From Chryseobacterium polytrichastri (lineage in GTDB: Bacteria > Bacteroidota > Bacteroidia > Flavobacteriales > Weeksellaceae): a stretch of DNA of 37,797 nucleotides. Of this stretch, positions 7,653 to 15,915 are shown piece after piece. Positions within the stretch are counted from its first letter, which is position 1. Each line of letters begins with the position of its first letter. The notes below the pieces were generated by a model. It saw only the letters and a list, made by a program, of their open reading frames with translations. It had not been told where the DNA came from and ran no database searches. Both the position numbers and the translations under genes were made by a program. The stretch lies in assembly GCF_900142445.1 (NCBI RefSeq), contig NZ_FRAV01000047.1:1-37797 (forward strand), read 5' to 3'.

Positions 7653-8764
7653 TGAAAAAGGGGTTGATATTTTCTCTCTTACTTTTGCTAGTCGGACAGC
7701 TGTTTTTCGCTCAAGAGTTAGCTTTGGTGAAAGAAAAATCTAAAATTGGGTATATAGATAAGTCTGGAAATTACGTTATTCAACCAAGCTTTGAAACCGC
7801 AAAAAGTTTTTCAGATGGATTGGCCGCTGTGAAAGAGGGCCAAGTTTGGGGATTTATAGGAAAAGATGGGAAAATAGTAATTCAGCCTTCGTTTTCAAAT
7901 ATAAAAGATTTCCACAATGGAATTTGTATTGTGGAAAAAGACAAAACCTGGTTTTATATCAACAAAAAAGGTGAGAAGCTTACAATGCCTTATTCAGATA
8001 AATTATATGATTTTAATGAAGGGCTAGCTTTTATGAAAGGTGGTAATAAAATTGGTGCTTTTGATACGGATGGCAAAGTGGTTATTCGTGCAGAATATGA
8101 AATTATAAAGCCCTTCCAAAATGGTTTTGCTAGAGCTTCTAAAGATAGCCGTTGGGGAATTATTGATGCGAAAGGAAATGTAATTGTTCCTTTTGAATAT
8201 GGTGATATAGGAGAATATGCAGATGGAACAACTTGGGCTAAGAAAGGAAGTTTATACGGAGTTATCGACGGAAAAGAGTTTAAGATCATGGATGAGGTTG
8301 ACCGAATCTGGGATTTTGAAGGCCAGCCGATGACGTATGCCAAGAAAAAGGGTAAAATAGGATTTGTTGATAAAACAGGAAATTGGGTTATTGAACCTAA
8401 ATTCGATAAGGCAAGAGCTTTTAATCAAAATTTTGCTCCTGTTTGTGTAAATAGTAAATGGGGATATATTGATCCTACCGGAAATTATGTAATAGAGCCT
8501 ACTTACAATGATGCTGAGGTTTTCAGTAATGATCATCTTGCTCCCGTAAAAGGAAAGGATTGGGGTTTTATTGATAAGACAGGGAAATTGGTTATTCCAA
8601 TGGATTACGATATTTCTAAAAGCTTTGGATTTACAGAAAAAAATAAAGGGTTCAATGATGGAGTTTCAAGAGTGAAAAAATCTGGAAAATGGGGCTTTAT
8701 TGATACATCTGGGAATCTTTTAGGAAACAAATGGTTCTATAATGTAGAACTGTTTCAAAATTAA
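7652..8764 (+). CDS. WG-repeat protein, secreted
   Basis: 370 residues with a signal peptide of about 20 residues (ending FFAQ) followed by about eight WG repeats, each about 40-45 residues. The repeating pattern is WGFIDKTGKLVIxPxF with a following (F)xxGLAxV block; WGFIGKDGK, WGIIDAKGN, WGYIDPTGN, WGFIDKTGK and WGFIDTSGN are all visible. The family has no defined catalytic role; repeats form a beta-rich solenoid or propeller-like surface used for binding. Its start overlaps the ammonia-lyase stop by one base, so translation is probably coupled and it belongs to the pigment operon by position. What it does there is unknown; an envelope scaffold is a guess. Confidence 0.9.
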   Translation: MKKGLIFSLLLLLVGQLFFAQELALVKEKSKIGYIDKSGNYVIQPSFETAKSFSDGLAAVKEGQVWGFIGKDGKIVIQPSFSNIKDFHNGICIVEKDKTWFYINKKGEKLTMPYSDKLYDFNEGLAFMKGGNKIGAFDTDGKVVIRAEYEIIKPFQNGFARASKDSRWGIIDAKGNVIVPFEYGDIGEYADGTTWAKKGSLYGVIDGKEFKIMDEVDRIWDFEGQPMTYAKKKGKIGFVDKTGNWVIEPKFDKARAFNQNFAPVCVNSKWGYIDPTGNYVIEPTYNDAEVFSNDHLAPVKGKDWGFIDKTGKLVIPMDYDISKSFGFTEKNKGFNDGVSRVKKSGKWGFIDTSGNLLGNKWFYNVELFQN

Positions 8765-8785
8765 AAAAAAAACTACAACTAAGAA

Positions 8786-9517
8786 ATGAAATGTGCAATC
8801 ATCACAGGTGGCTCAAGGGGAATCGGAAGAGCAATCTGTATAAAACTGGCAGAAGAAAAAAATTATCATATACTTATCAACTACACTTCAAACGAAGTTG
8901 CCGCTAAGGAAACGTTAGCGAAAGTAGAAGAATTAGGTTCTACAGGAGAAATTTTAAAATTCGATGTAGGAAATGCTGAAGAAACGCTAAAGGTTCTTGG
9001 AGAGTGGCAGGAGAAAAATGCAGATTCAGTAGTTGAGGTTATTGTAAATAATGCCGGAATTACAAGAGATGGCTTATTCATGTGGATGCCAAGTGAAGAC
9101 TGGAATTCTGTGATTAACACAAGTTTAAACGGATTTTTCAACGTAACCAATTTCTTTATTCAAAAATTGTTGCGTAATAAATATGGTAGAATCATCAATA
9201 TGGTTTCTGTTTCCGGAGTAAAAGGAACTGCGGGCCAGACGAATTATTCTGCAGCGAAAGGCGCTTTGGTTGGCGCTACAAAAGCGTTGGCTCAGGAAGT
9301 TGCCAAAAGAAATATCACTGTAAATGCTGTAGCACCTGGGTTTATCAGAACAGATATGACGCAGGAATTCAATGAAGACGAGTTGAAAGCTATGATTCCT
9401 GTCAACAGATTTGGAGAAGCAGAAGAAGTGGCTGATTTAGTGGCATTTTTAGCTTCTAGAAAATCTTCTTACATAACAGGTGAAGTGATTAATATTAATG
9501 GAGGAATCTATTCTTAA
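8786..9517 (+). CDS. FabG-type 3-oxoacyl-ACP reductase
   Basis: 243-residue short-chain dehydrogenase. NADPH-binding TGGSRGIG is at 7-14, NNAG at 88-91, and the catalytic set is S141, Y154 and K158 (YSAAK). The C-terminal FLASRKSSYITGEVININGG is typical of FabG. It reduces the beta-keto group after each condensation in polyene assembly, the role of ApeQ in the E. coli and Xenorhabdus aryl polyene systems. It follows the WG-repeat gene by 21 bases and precedes a ketosynthase, so co-transcription is likely. The housekeeping FabG of fatty acid synthesis would normally sit elsewhere with fab genes; the context here argues for a dedicated pigment enzyme. Confidence 0.9.
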   Translation: MKCAIITGGSRGIGRAICIKLAEEKNYHILINYTSNEVAAKETLAKVEELGSTGEILKFDVGNAEETLKVLGEWQEKNADSVVEVIVNNAGITRDGLFMWMPSEDWNSVINTSLNGFFNVTNFFIQKLLRNKYGRIINMVSVSGVKGTAGQTNYSAAKGALVGATKALAQEVAKRNITVNAVAPGFIRTDMTQEFNEDELKAMIPVNRFGEAEEVADLVAFLASRKSSYITGEVININGGIYS

Positions 9518-9529
9518 TTAATGTAAGAA

Positions 9530-9593
9530 TATACCAATGTACCAGTTTGCCAATTGTTGTTACATTGCTAGATTGATACATTGTTAAATTTGT
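9530..9593 (+). repeat. ACATTG-type tandem repeat block, copy 1
   Basis: Two imperfect 16-base units, ACATTGCTAGATTGAT (9562-9577) and ACATTGTTAAATTTGT (9578-9593), follow a related ATACCAATGTACCAG stretch. A homologous block of about the same size and the same orientation is at 27897-27960. Both copies abut the start codon of a ketosynthase gene, here on the same strand, in the other case on the opposite strand. Confidence 0.6.
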
Positions 9594-9597
9594 AAAG

Positions 9598-10818
9598 ATG
9601 GAAAATAGGGTTGTAATTACCGGAATGGGAATTTATTCTTGCATCGGGACTTCGTTGGAAGAAGTAAAGGAATCCCTGTATCAAGGAAAATCAGGTATTG
9701 TTTTAGTAGACGAAAGGAAAGAATTTGGTTTCAGGTCTGGCCTTACGGGCGTGGTTCCAAAGCCGGATTTAAAGAATCTTTTGAACAGACGCCAGCGTAT
9801 AAGTATGGGCGAGGAAAGTGAATACGCTTATATGGCAACCAGCGATGCGCTAAAACAGGCGAAAATTGATCAAGACTTTTTAGATAATAATGAAGTAGGA
9901 ATTCTATACGGTAATGATAGTGTTTCTCAGGCAGTGGTAGAATCTATCGATATTGCAAGAGAGAAAAAAGATACTACTTTAATGGGTTCTGGTGCGATAT
10001 TCAAATCAATGAATTCTACCGTAACCATGAACCTTTCAACAATATTTAAATTAAGAGGAATTAATCTTACCATTAGTGCAGCTTGCGCTAGCGGATCTCA
10101 TTCGTTGGGATTGGCTTATATGATGATTAAGAGTGGAATGCAAGACATGATTGTGTGCGGAGGAGCTCAGGAAACCAACAAATATTCAATGGCGAGTTTT
10201 GATGGATTAGGTGTTTTTTCGGTAAGAGAAAATGAGCCTACAAAAGCATCAAGACCTTTTGATAAAGACAGAGATGGCTTAATTCCAAGTGGTGGAGCAG
10301 CCTCTTTAATTGTTGAAAGCTTAGAATCTGCACAGAAAAGAGGAGCAACTATTTTAGGAGAAATTATCGGATATGGATTTTCATCCAATGGTGGACATAT
10401 TTCAACTCCTAATGTTGACGGCCCTGCGTTAGCAATGAATAGAGCCTTGCAACAATCTGGTTTAGAGGTAAAAGATATAGATTATATTAATGCTCATGCG
10501 ACTTCCACACCAATTGGTGATGCGAACGAAGCAAAAGCTATTTATGAGATCTTCGGGAGTGATGTTCCGGTGAGTTCTACAAAATCAATGACGGGTCACG
10601 AATGTTGGATGGCAGGCGCAAGTGAAGTTATCTACTCAATTTTGATGATGCAAAATGATTTCGTTGCTCCCAATATCAATCTGGAAACCCCTGATGATGA
10701 GGCAAAAAGGATAAATTTAGTCTCTGAAACGAAAAATCAAAAAATTGACGTATTTTTGTCGAATTCTTTTGGATTTGGGGGCACCAATTCCGCATTAATT
10801 GTTAAAAAGTTTTATTAA
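9598..10818 (+). CDS. Beta-ketoacyl-ACP synthase (KAS I/II type)
   Basis: 406-residue thiolase-fold ketosynthase with an intact catalytic triad: C163 (SAACASG), H300 (NAHATSTP) and H334 (TGHECWMAG). The last motif normally reads KxxxGHxxxAAG; the CWMA stretch is unusual but typical of dedicated synthases. It ends four bases before the acyl carrier protein gene. In the proteobacterial aryl polyene system a stand-alone synthase (ApeR) works beside the ApeO-ApeC pair; this gene, next to FabG and a carrier protein, is a candidate for that or for starter extension. It begins only a few bases after a repeat block, leaving little room for a separate ribosome binding site. Confidence 0.9.
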   Translation: MENRVVITGMGIYSCIGTSLEEVKESLYQGKSGIVLVDERKEFGFRSGLTGVVPKPDLKNLLNRRQRISMGEESEYAYMATSDALKQAKIDQDFLDNNEVGILYGNDSVSQAVVESIDIAREKKDTTLMGSGAIFKSMNSTVTMNLSTIFKLRGINLTISAACASGSHSLGLAYMMIKSGMQDMIVCGGAQETNKYSMASFDGLGVFSVRENEPTKASRPFDKDRDGLIPSGGAASLIVESLESAQKRGATILGEIIGYGFSSNGGHISTPNVDGPALAMNRALQQSGLEVKDIDYINAHATSTPIGDANEAKAIYEIFGSDVPVSSTKSMTGHECWMAGASEVIYSILMMQNDFVAPNINLETPDDEAKRINLVSETKNQKIDVFLSNSFGFGGTNSALIVKKFY

Positions 10819-10822
10819 AAAC

Positions 10823-11077
10823 ATGGAAAGGGAAAAAATTATTGCTATCGTTAATGATTTTTTGGTTAATGAATTCGAAGTTGACGGGGACGAAATCCGT
10901 CATGACGGGAATCTTAAAACGACTCTGGGCTTAGACAGCTTAGATTATATTGATATGGTAGTGGTTATCGAATCTAATTTCGGGGTGAAATTAGGCGAAG
11001 CAGACTTCAAAAAAATGATCACTTTTGATGATTTTTATTCGACTATTCAAAACAAGATCACTGAAAAAAACGCTTAA
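10823..11077 (+). CDS. Acyl carrier protein
   Basis: 84-residue type II carrier protein. The phosphopantetheine attachment serine is S39 in LGLDSLDYID, within the expected four-helix acidic protein. I start at the ATG at 10823 because it follows the ketosynthase stop by four bases, has an AT-rich leader and gives the usual carrier length; a longer frame starting inside the ketosynthase gene adds eight residues with no family support. It probably carries the growing aryl polyene chain and pairs with the neighbouring ketosynthase and FabG. A second carrier is encoded at 27965-28222. Confidence 0.92.
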   Translation: MEREKIIAIVNDFLVNEFEVDGDEIRHDGNLKTTLGLDSLDYIDMVVVIESNFGVKLGEADFKKMITFDDFYSTIQNKITEKNA

Positions 11078-11144
11078 TTATCGATTAAACTTTATTTTCT
11101 ATAAATTTTAACGGAATATATTGTCTTTGCTGAGTGAAACGCCC

Positions 11145-11189
11145 TTGCGAACCTAAAAACAGTATTATATTGAAAATCTTTGCGAACCT
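11145..11189 (+). repeat. TTGCGAACCT direct repeat
   Basis: The decamer TTGCGAACCT occurs at 11145-11154 and 11180-11189 in the 135-base spacer between the carrier protein and acyltransferase genes, the second followed by TGTGTTAAG. It looks like a fragment of a common Chryseobacterium intergenic repeat. No clear promoter or terminator was found in this spacer. Confidence 0.4.
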
Positions 11190-11212
11190 TGTGTTAAGAA
11201 CAAGAATAAATT

Positions 11213-12097
11213 ATGAACAAATGGAAAGGTAAATCTAAAGGGACGATTCTGGGTTACAGGATTTTCGTCTGGTGTATTAGAAATATCGGGATTAAAAGTT
11301 CATATTTTGTACTTTATTTTGTTGCTTTATATTATTTTTTGTTCGAAAAAAACAGTAACAAATACTTCACTTATTACTTTCAAAAAAGACTGAATTACGG
11401 ATTTTGGAAAACAAAAATTTCATTATTTAAAAGTTATTTCACTTTCGGAACAGTTTTGATTGACAAAACGGCTATTTCGGCAGGACTAAGAGAAAAATAC
11501 ACTTATGAATTTGACGGAATTGAAAATCTTAGAAACCTTTTAGCAGAAAAAAAAGGTGGGGTTCTTATCAGTGCACACATTGGAAATTTTGAAATCGCAG
11601 AACACTTTTTTGCTGATATTGATTTTGATTGTCAGATTAATTTAGTAACAACAGATCAGGAAGTTACAGTAATTAAAGAATATCTGGAAAGTGTTTCAGT
11701 TAAAGAAAGTAATATCAAATTCATTTACGTGAAAGATGATATGTCCCATATTTTCGATATCAATGAAGCGTTATCTAAAAATGAATTGATTTGCTTTACC
11801 GGTGATCGATATTTTGAAGGATCAAAATTCCTTGAAGCCGAATTATTAGGGAAAAGCGCGAAATTTCCGGCTGGTCCTTTTCTTATTGCTTCCAGATTGG
11901 GTGTTCCCGTTGTTTATGTGTATGTAATGAAAGAAAAGAACCTTCATTATCACTTGTATGCAAGAGTGGCTGAGGCAGTGAAAAAGCGTGATGCACAAGG
12001 TCTTTTACATTCTTATGTGCAAAACCTTGAATCCATGATCAAAAAATATCCCCTTCAATGGTTCAATTACTTTGATTTTTGGGATGATATTGATTAA
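11213..12097 (+). CDS. LpxL/HtrB-type lysophospholipid acyltransferase
   Basis: 294-residue membrane-associated acyltransferase. An N-terminal hydrophobic segment (about 29-45) anchors it, and the HxxxxE catalytic motif is H122 to E127 (AHIGNFE). A second family block, CFTGDRYFEGSKF, lies at about residue 200. LpxL-like enzymes normally add acyl chains to lipid A; aryl polyene clusters carry a dedicated member (ApeD-like) thought to attach the polyene to a lipid anchor. The gene follows the carrier protein by 135 bases of repeat-bearing spacer, and a repeat-rich spacer follows it. A housekeeping lipid A role cannot be excluded but the context favours pigment. Confidence 0.85.
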   Translation: MNKWKGKSKGTILGYRIFVWCIRNIGIKSSYFVLYFVALYYFLFEKNSNKYFTYYFQKRLNYGFWKTKISLFKSYFTFGTVLIDKTAISAGLREKYTYEFDGIENLRNLLAEKKGGVLISAHIGNFEIAEHFFADIDFDCQINLVTTDQEVTVIKEYLESVSVKESNIKFIYVKDDMSHIFDINEALSKNELICFTGDRYFEGSKFLEAELLGKSAKFPAGPFLIASRLGVPVVYVYVMKEKNLHYHLYARVAEAVKKRDAQGLLHSYVQNLESMIKKYPLQWFNYFDFWDDID

Positions 12098-12112
12098 TTT
12101 TCAATATTTTTA

Positions 12113-12188
12113 GGGCAGCTTTTCCGTCTTCCGCTCCCAATCTTTTTTTGCTTTGGCAAAAAAAGGATTTTCGCTCAAGTCGGGCTGC
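12113..12188. repeat. GGGCAGC...GCTGC inverted-repeat element
   Basis: A 76-base element bounded by GCAGC (12116-12120) and GCTGC (12184-12188) carries a perfect internal hairpin: CTTTTTTTGC (12142-12151) and GCAAAAAAAG (12156-12165) around TTTG. Flanking TTCCGCTC and TTTTCGCTC blocks are partly symmetrical. I recognise it as a dispersed element of Chryseobacterium-like genomes. It may also slow or end transcription of the upstream acyltransferase gene. Confidence 0.5.
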
Positions 12189-12209
12189 AAACAATTCAGC
12201 GTTGAAAAA

Positions 12210-12240
12210 GCCTTGTCAAGGTTTTAAACCTTGACAAGGC
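12210..12240. repeat. 31-base perfect palindrome, copy 2 of 3
   Basis: GCCTTGTCAAGGTTT (12210-12224) and AAACCTTGACAAGGC (12226-12240) are exact reverse complements around one T. The inner 29 bases are identical to the copy at 207-235. It lies 20 bases before the TTG start of the next gene, so the hairpin could form in that gene's leader. Confidence 0.7.
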
Positions 12241-12259
12241 TGATGAAAAATTAATCTCC

Positions 12260-13783
12260 TTGAAAAAAACATACGACATATTGATTATCGGTAGCGGATT
12301 GGGAGGTCTTGTTTCGGCTCTAATTTTGGCGAAAGAAGGCTTGAAAGTCTGTGTCTTGGAGAAAAACAATCAGTATGGTGGAAATTTACAGACATTTTCC
12401 CGGGATAAACTTATCTTCGATACCGGAGTGCATTATCTGGGCGGACTCTCAAAAGGGCAAAATCTTCATCAATTCTTTTCTTATTTAGAGATTATGAATG
12501 ATCTTGAACTTCATAAAATGGATGTTGACGGATATGATAAGATCACTTTTGGAGATGATGAAATTGAATATCCCCATGCGCAAGGGTATGAAAACTTTGT
12601 ACATCAACTCTCTAAATATTTTCCGAATGAAAAAGAAAATTTAGAAAATTATTGTGAAGAAATTCAACGAGTTTGCAATCAGTTTCCTAGATATAATGTC
12701 GTTGGGAAAGATCATTACAATGAAGAAATTCTCCATTTAAATACAAAAAGATTCATAGAGTCCATTACTTCCAATACAAAGCTGCAATCGGTTTTATTGG
12801 GTTCAAATTTTCTCTACGCGGGAGATTCTGAAAATATTCCTTTTCATGTGCATGCTTTAACGGTGAATTCATATATGCAAAGTGCGTATAAATGCGTGAA
12901 AGGAGGAAGCCAGATCTCAAAACTTTTAATAAGAAAACTAAGAGAATACGGAGCAGAGGTATACAAGCATGCAGAAGTTTCCGAATTTATTTTCAATGAA
13001 AAGAATGCTTTAATTGCCGTAAAGACTAAAGCAGGAAAAGAATATGCTGCAAAACAGTTTATTTCCAATATTGAAATCCGTTCACTCATTACATTAATTG
13101 GGGAGCAAAGATTAAAAAAATCCTTTCTCAATAGAGTGTTAAGCTGGGAGCCTGTTTCTTCGTGTTTCAGTGTTTATCTAGTCTTAAAACCTCAGTCTAT
13201 ACCGAATTTTAATCATAATATTTACCATTATTCATCCGAAAACTTGGTTTGGAATGCCTATCGGTACGATAAAAATAGTTGGCCGGAAACGTATATGCTT
13301 TCTTCAACGCCTTCAACATCTCATCCTGAATTTGCTGAAAGTTTGACTGCTATATCCTATATGGATTTTGCTGAAGTTAAAGCTTGGCAAAAAACAGTAA
13401 ATACGGTTGTAGAAGAGCATGAGAGAGGGGAACAATATGAAAAATTTAAGCAAGAGAAAGCTGAGAAAATGATTGATGCGTTGGAAAAGAAAATTCCAAA
13501 CTTGCGACAGTCTATTAAAAAAGTATATACATCTTCACCCCTATCTTACCGTGATTATATCGGAAGCTTTGAAGGAAATATGTATGGCTATATAAAAAGC
13601 TCGGAAAATCCTTTAAAAACGATGGTTTCTCCAAGAACAAAAATCAATAATCTTTTTCTTACAGGGCAATCCGTGAATATGCACGGGATTTTGGGATGTA
13701 CAATTGGTGCCTTCAATACCTGTGCTGAAATTTTAGGAAAAGAACTTGTTGATGAACGCTTGACACAAATGATTAATAAATAA
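12260..13783 (+). CDS. CrtI-like phytoene desaturase family oxidoreductase
   Basis: 507-residue FAD enzyme of the carotenoid desaturase/isomerase family. The dinucleotide motif GSGLGGL is at 11-17, VLEKN with YGGN at about 32-42, and the C-terminal FLTGQSVNMHGILGCTIGA block matches the family's FAD-binding end. It may adjust or introduce double bonds in the pigment's polyene or alkyl part, or isomerise it; no carotenoid genes accompany it. The start is TTG: there is a TGA in frame at 12203 and no ATG between, and the codon begins the canonical MKKTYDILIIGSG pattern. A perfect palindrome sits just upstream. The stop overlaps the next start (TAATG). Family certain, reaction uncertain. Confidence 0.85.
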   Translation: MKKTYDILIIGSGLGGLVSALILAKEGLKVCVLEKNNQYGGNLQTFSRDKLIFDTGVHYLGGLSKGQNLHQFFSYLEIMNDLELHKMDVDGYDKITFGDDEIEYPHAQGYENFVHQLSKYFPNEKENLENYCEEIQRVCNQFPRYNVVGKDHYNEEILHLNTKRFIESITSNTKLQSVLLGSNFLYAGDSENIPFHVHALTVNSYMQSAYKCVKGGSQISKLLIRKLREYGAEVYKHAEVSEFIFNEKNALIAVKTKAGKEYAAKQFISNIEIRSLITLIGEQRLKKSFLNRVLSWEPVSSCFSVYLVLKPQSIPNFNHNIYHYSSENLVWNAYRYDKNSWPETYMLSSTPSTSHPEFAESLTAISYMDFAEVKAWQKTVNTVVEEHERGEQYEKFKQEKAEKMIDALEKKIPNLRQSIKKVYTSSPLSYRDYIGSFEGNMYGYIKSSENPLKTMVSPRTKINNLFLTGQSVNMHGILGCTIGAFNTCAEILGKELVDERLTQMINK

Positions 13784-15546
13784 TGAAATTTAAACATACT
13801 CTTGTCATTCTGAATGAAGCAAAGCGTAGTGAAGAATCTAAACTTGTAAAAAGAGATTCTTCCTATCGTCAGAATGACAAATACCGTAAAATAGGAGTCT
13901 CATTGTTTTTATTTTTCATTCTTAGTCTCACATCTTGTGGTATCAGAAAATCCATCAAACATATTCCTGAGGTTAAACAATATTCTTTAGAAGTTCCTAC
14001 AGTTCATAAGATTAATGATTCTACATTTAATTTTAATCAAAACTATCTTACCAAAAACAAACAACAGCTTTGGGAGTTATATATTAAAGGAAACCCTTTA
14101 CAATTAGGCTATAATAACGGAGCACTGACTCAAAACTTAATGCAAAAACAGGAAGAGATTTTCTTTTCTAAAGTGGAGGGTTTTGTTCCCTCGAAGTTTA
14201 AGCAGAAATTATTGAGAGGTTTTCTAAAATGGTACAACAGGAAAATGTATCTCAATGTACGGGAAGATTATCAGGCAGAATTATTCGGGCTATCTCGATA
14301 TGCATCAGATAAATATAACTTTATTGCGCCTAAGTATTTAAGAAGTTTATACTTGCATGGCGCCCACGATATTGGTCATGCGATGCAGGATTTGATGGTG
14401 GTAGGATGCACTTCTTTAGCGGTTTGGAATGAAAACTCTGAAGGCGGAGATCTGCTGATTGGAAGAAATTTCGATTTTTATGTTGGAGATGATTTTGCTA
14501 AAAATAAATTAATAGAATTCGTAGAACCAGAGCAGGGAATCCCCTACATGTCGGTAAGTTGGCCAGGGATGATTGGGGTTGTTTCGGGAATGAATAAAGA
14601 AGGAATTACTGTCACGATTAATGCAGGGAAATCTAAAATTCCATTAACGGCTAAGACTCCGATTTCTTTTGTAACGAGAGAAATTCTACAATATGCTAAA
14701 AATATTGATGAAGCCATTGCTATTGCCAAAAAGAGAAAAGTTTTTGTTTCTGAATCAATCTTGGTGGGAAGCGCAAACGATAAAAATGCAGTGATTATTG
14801 AAGTTTCCCCAAACAATTTTGGAGTTTATAGAGTTGAAAATACAAGCAAAGTTTTTTGTACCAATCATTTTCAATCAGAAGCGTATAAAGATGACAAAAG
14901 AAACCAGAAACACATTCTGGAAAGCCATTCTGAATACCGCTACGAAAAGCTTGAGGAGCTATTACAGGAAAAGAAAAAACTAAATCCAGAAAAAATGGCT
15001 TCTATTCTGAGAGATAAGTCTGGATTAAAAGGAGAGAAGATAGGCTATGGAAATGAAAAGGCAATCAACCAATTATTGGCGCATCATGCTGTAATTTTTT
15101 CGCCGGAAAAGAGATTGGTTTGGGTGTCTTCAAATCCTTATCAATTGGGTGAATTTGTTTGTTATGACCTCAATAAAATCTTCTCTAACCAAAAGCTTCA
15201 AAATAATGAATTAGCCACTACCACATTAAATATTCCAAAAGATCCTTTTGTTGATTCTCAAGAATTTAAAAATTTTGAAGTTTCTAAAATTGTAGAATCT
15301 CAGATCAGTGATGCAATTTCAAAAAAGGATGTTATGTTATCTGATGATGTAATTGATCATTATCAATCGTTAAATCCAGATTTTTGGTTCGTATATTATC
15401 AGGCTGGAAAATATTATTTCGCCAGAAAAGAATATTCAAAAGCAAAAACGGAGTTTGAAAAGGCTTTGACAAAAGAAATTACGACCGTTCCCGATAAAGA
15501 GAATGTTGAAAAATATCTAAAGAAAACACTAAAAAAGCTACAATGA
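13783..15546 (+). CDS. C45/AAT-like autoproteolytic hydrolase or acyltransferase lipoprotein
   Basis: 587 residues resembling the C45 family (penicillin acyl-CoA:6-APA acyltransferase type, Ntn hydrolase fold). The expected self-cleavage and nucleophile is C209 in VVGCTSLA, followed by IGRNFDFY (226-233). A TPR-like tail (about 540-585, YYFARKEYSKAKTEFEKAL) follows. A hydrophobic stretch ends in the lipobox LTSC at C52, so it is probably an outer- or inner-membrane lipoprotein. The N-terminal 33 residues are odd: residues 7-33 are encoded by a dispersed inverted repeat (13802-13880), pushing the signal peptide inward. A TTG at 13900 after GGAG is an alternative start. It could form or cleave an ester or amide of the pigment. 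Its start overlaps the CrtI-like stop; its stop overlaps the next gene. Confidence 0.8.
   Translation: MKFKHTLVILNEAKRSEESKLVKRDSSYRQNDKYRKIGVSLFLFFILSLTSCGIRKSIKHIPEVKQYSLEVPTVHKINDSTFNFNQNYLTKNKQQLWELYIKGNPLQLGYNNGALTQNLMQKQEEIFFSKVEGFVPSKFKQKLLRGFLKWYNRKMYLNVREDYQAELFGLSRYASDKYNFIAPKYLRSLYLHGAHDIGHAMQDLMVVGCTSLAVWNENSEGGDLLIGRNFDFYVGDDFAKNKLIEFVEPEQGIPYMSVSWPGMIGVVSGMNKEGITVTINAGKSKIPLTAKTPISFVTREILQYAKNIDEAIAIAKKRKVFVSESILVGSANDKNAVIIEVSPNNFGVYRVENTSKVFCTNHFQSEAYKDDKRNQKHILESHSEYRYEKLEELLQEKKKLNPEKMASILRDKSGLKGEKIGYGNEKAINQLLAHHAVIFSPEKRLVWVSSNPYQLGEFVCYDLNKIFSNQKLQNNELATTTLNIPKDPFVDSQEFKNFEVSKIVESQISDAISKKDVMLSDDVIDHYQSLNPDFWFVYYQAGKYYFARKEYSKAKTEFEKALTKEITTVPDKENVEKYLKKTLKKLQ
13802..13880. 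repeat. GTCATTCTGA inverted-repeat element inside a coding sequence
   Basis: TTGTCATTCTGA (13802-13813) and TCAGAATGACAA (13869-13880) are perfect reverse complements, as are the inner arms GAAGAATCT (13831-13839) and AGATTCTTC (13854-13862). This is the well-known flavobacterial dispersed element with a GAAGCAAAGCG-type centre. It is translated in frame as residues 7-33 of the C45-like protein (including NEAKRSEES, the usual signature of such translated repeats). Confidence 0.8.
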
Positions 15547-15908
15547 TCCCCAAAAGTATACAGTATTTATTTTCAATCCCGTTCTTTATAATCGTTTGTT
15601 ATTCTGTGTATTTGCTAAGTAAATACAGTTCAATTCCAGACACTATTCCTATTCAAGGGTATGGAAAAAATACAGGTGGATCCGGAAGTAAATTATTCCT
15701 TTTTTCTCCGATTATTTTAAACCTGATCATTTTATGGTTCATTTGGCAAATTATTAAAAATCCGGGTAAAATCAATTTTACTTTTGAAGCCAAAGAAGAA
15801 GATCTGGAGAAAGCAAATTTTACCGTACAACTTGTTTTGGTGATTATTGCGATATTTGTAACTGTTTTTACAACCCTTTTGTTGTTCTCGGATGTTGTTT
15901 ATAAATAA
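15543..15908 (+). CDS. Small membrane protein, DUF1648-like
   Basis: 121 residues with three hydrophobic segments (about 8-26, 50-70 and 93-115). The N-terminal layout, a first helix then SSIPDTIPIQGYGKNT, matches the IPxxIPxHxxxxG pattern of DUF1648 membrane proteins. The start overlaps the C45-like gene's stop by four bases (ATGA), so translation is coupled. Function is unknown; it may be a membrane partner of the preceding lipoprotein. The next gene begins within a few bases. Confidence 0.7.
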   Translation: MIPKSIQYLFSIPFFIIVCYSVYLLSKYSSIPDTIPIQGYGKNTGGSGSKLFLFSPIILNLIILWFIWQIIKNPGKINFTFEAKEEDLEKANFTVQLVLVIIAIFVTVFTTLLLFSDVVYK

Positions 15909-15915
15909 TTTAAAT

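Noticed and set aside
7990..8536. Long open frames on the minus strand within the WG-repeat gene
   Set aside because: They are complementary to a repetitive coding sequence, have no start signal and resemble no protein.
9585..9592. TAAATTTG, an exact promoter-box match six bases before the ketosynthase start
   Set aside because: It is part of a dispersed repeat block and would leave almost no leader; the upstream gene is close and co-transcription explains expression. Noted but not called as a promoter.
10799..10822. An eight-residue longer acyl carrier protein
   Set aside because: The extra codons overlap the ketosynthase gene; the ATG at 10823 gives the normal carrier length.
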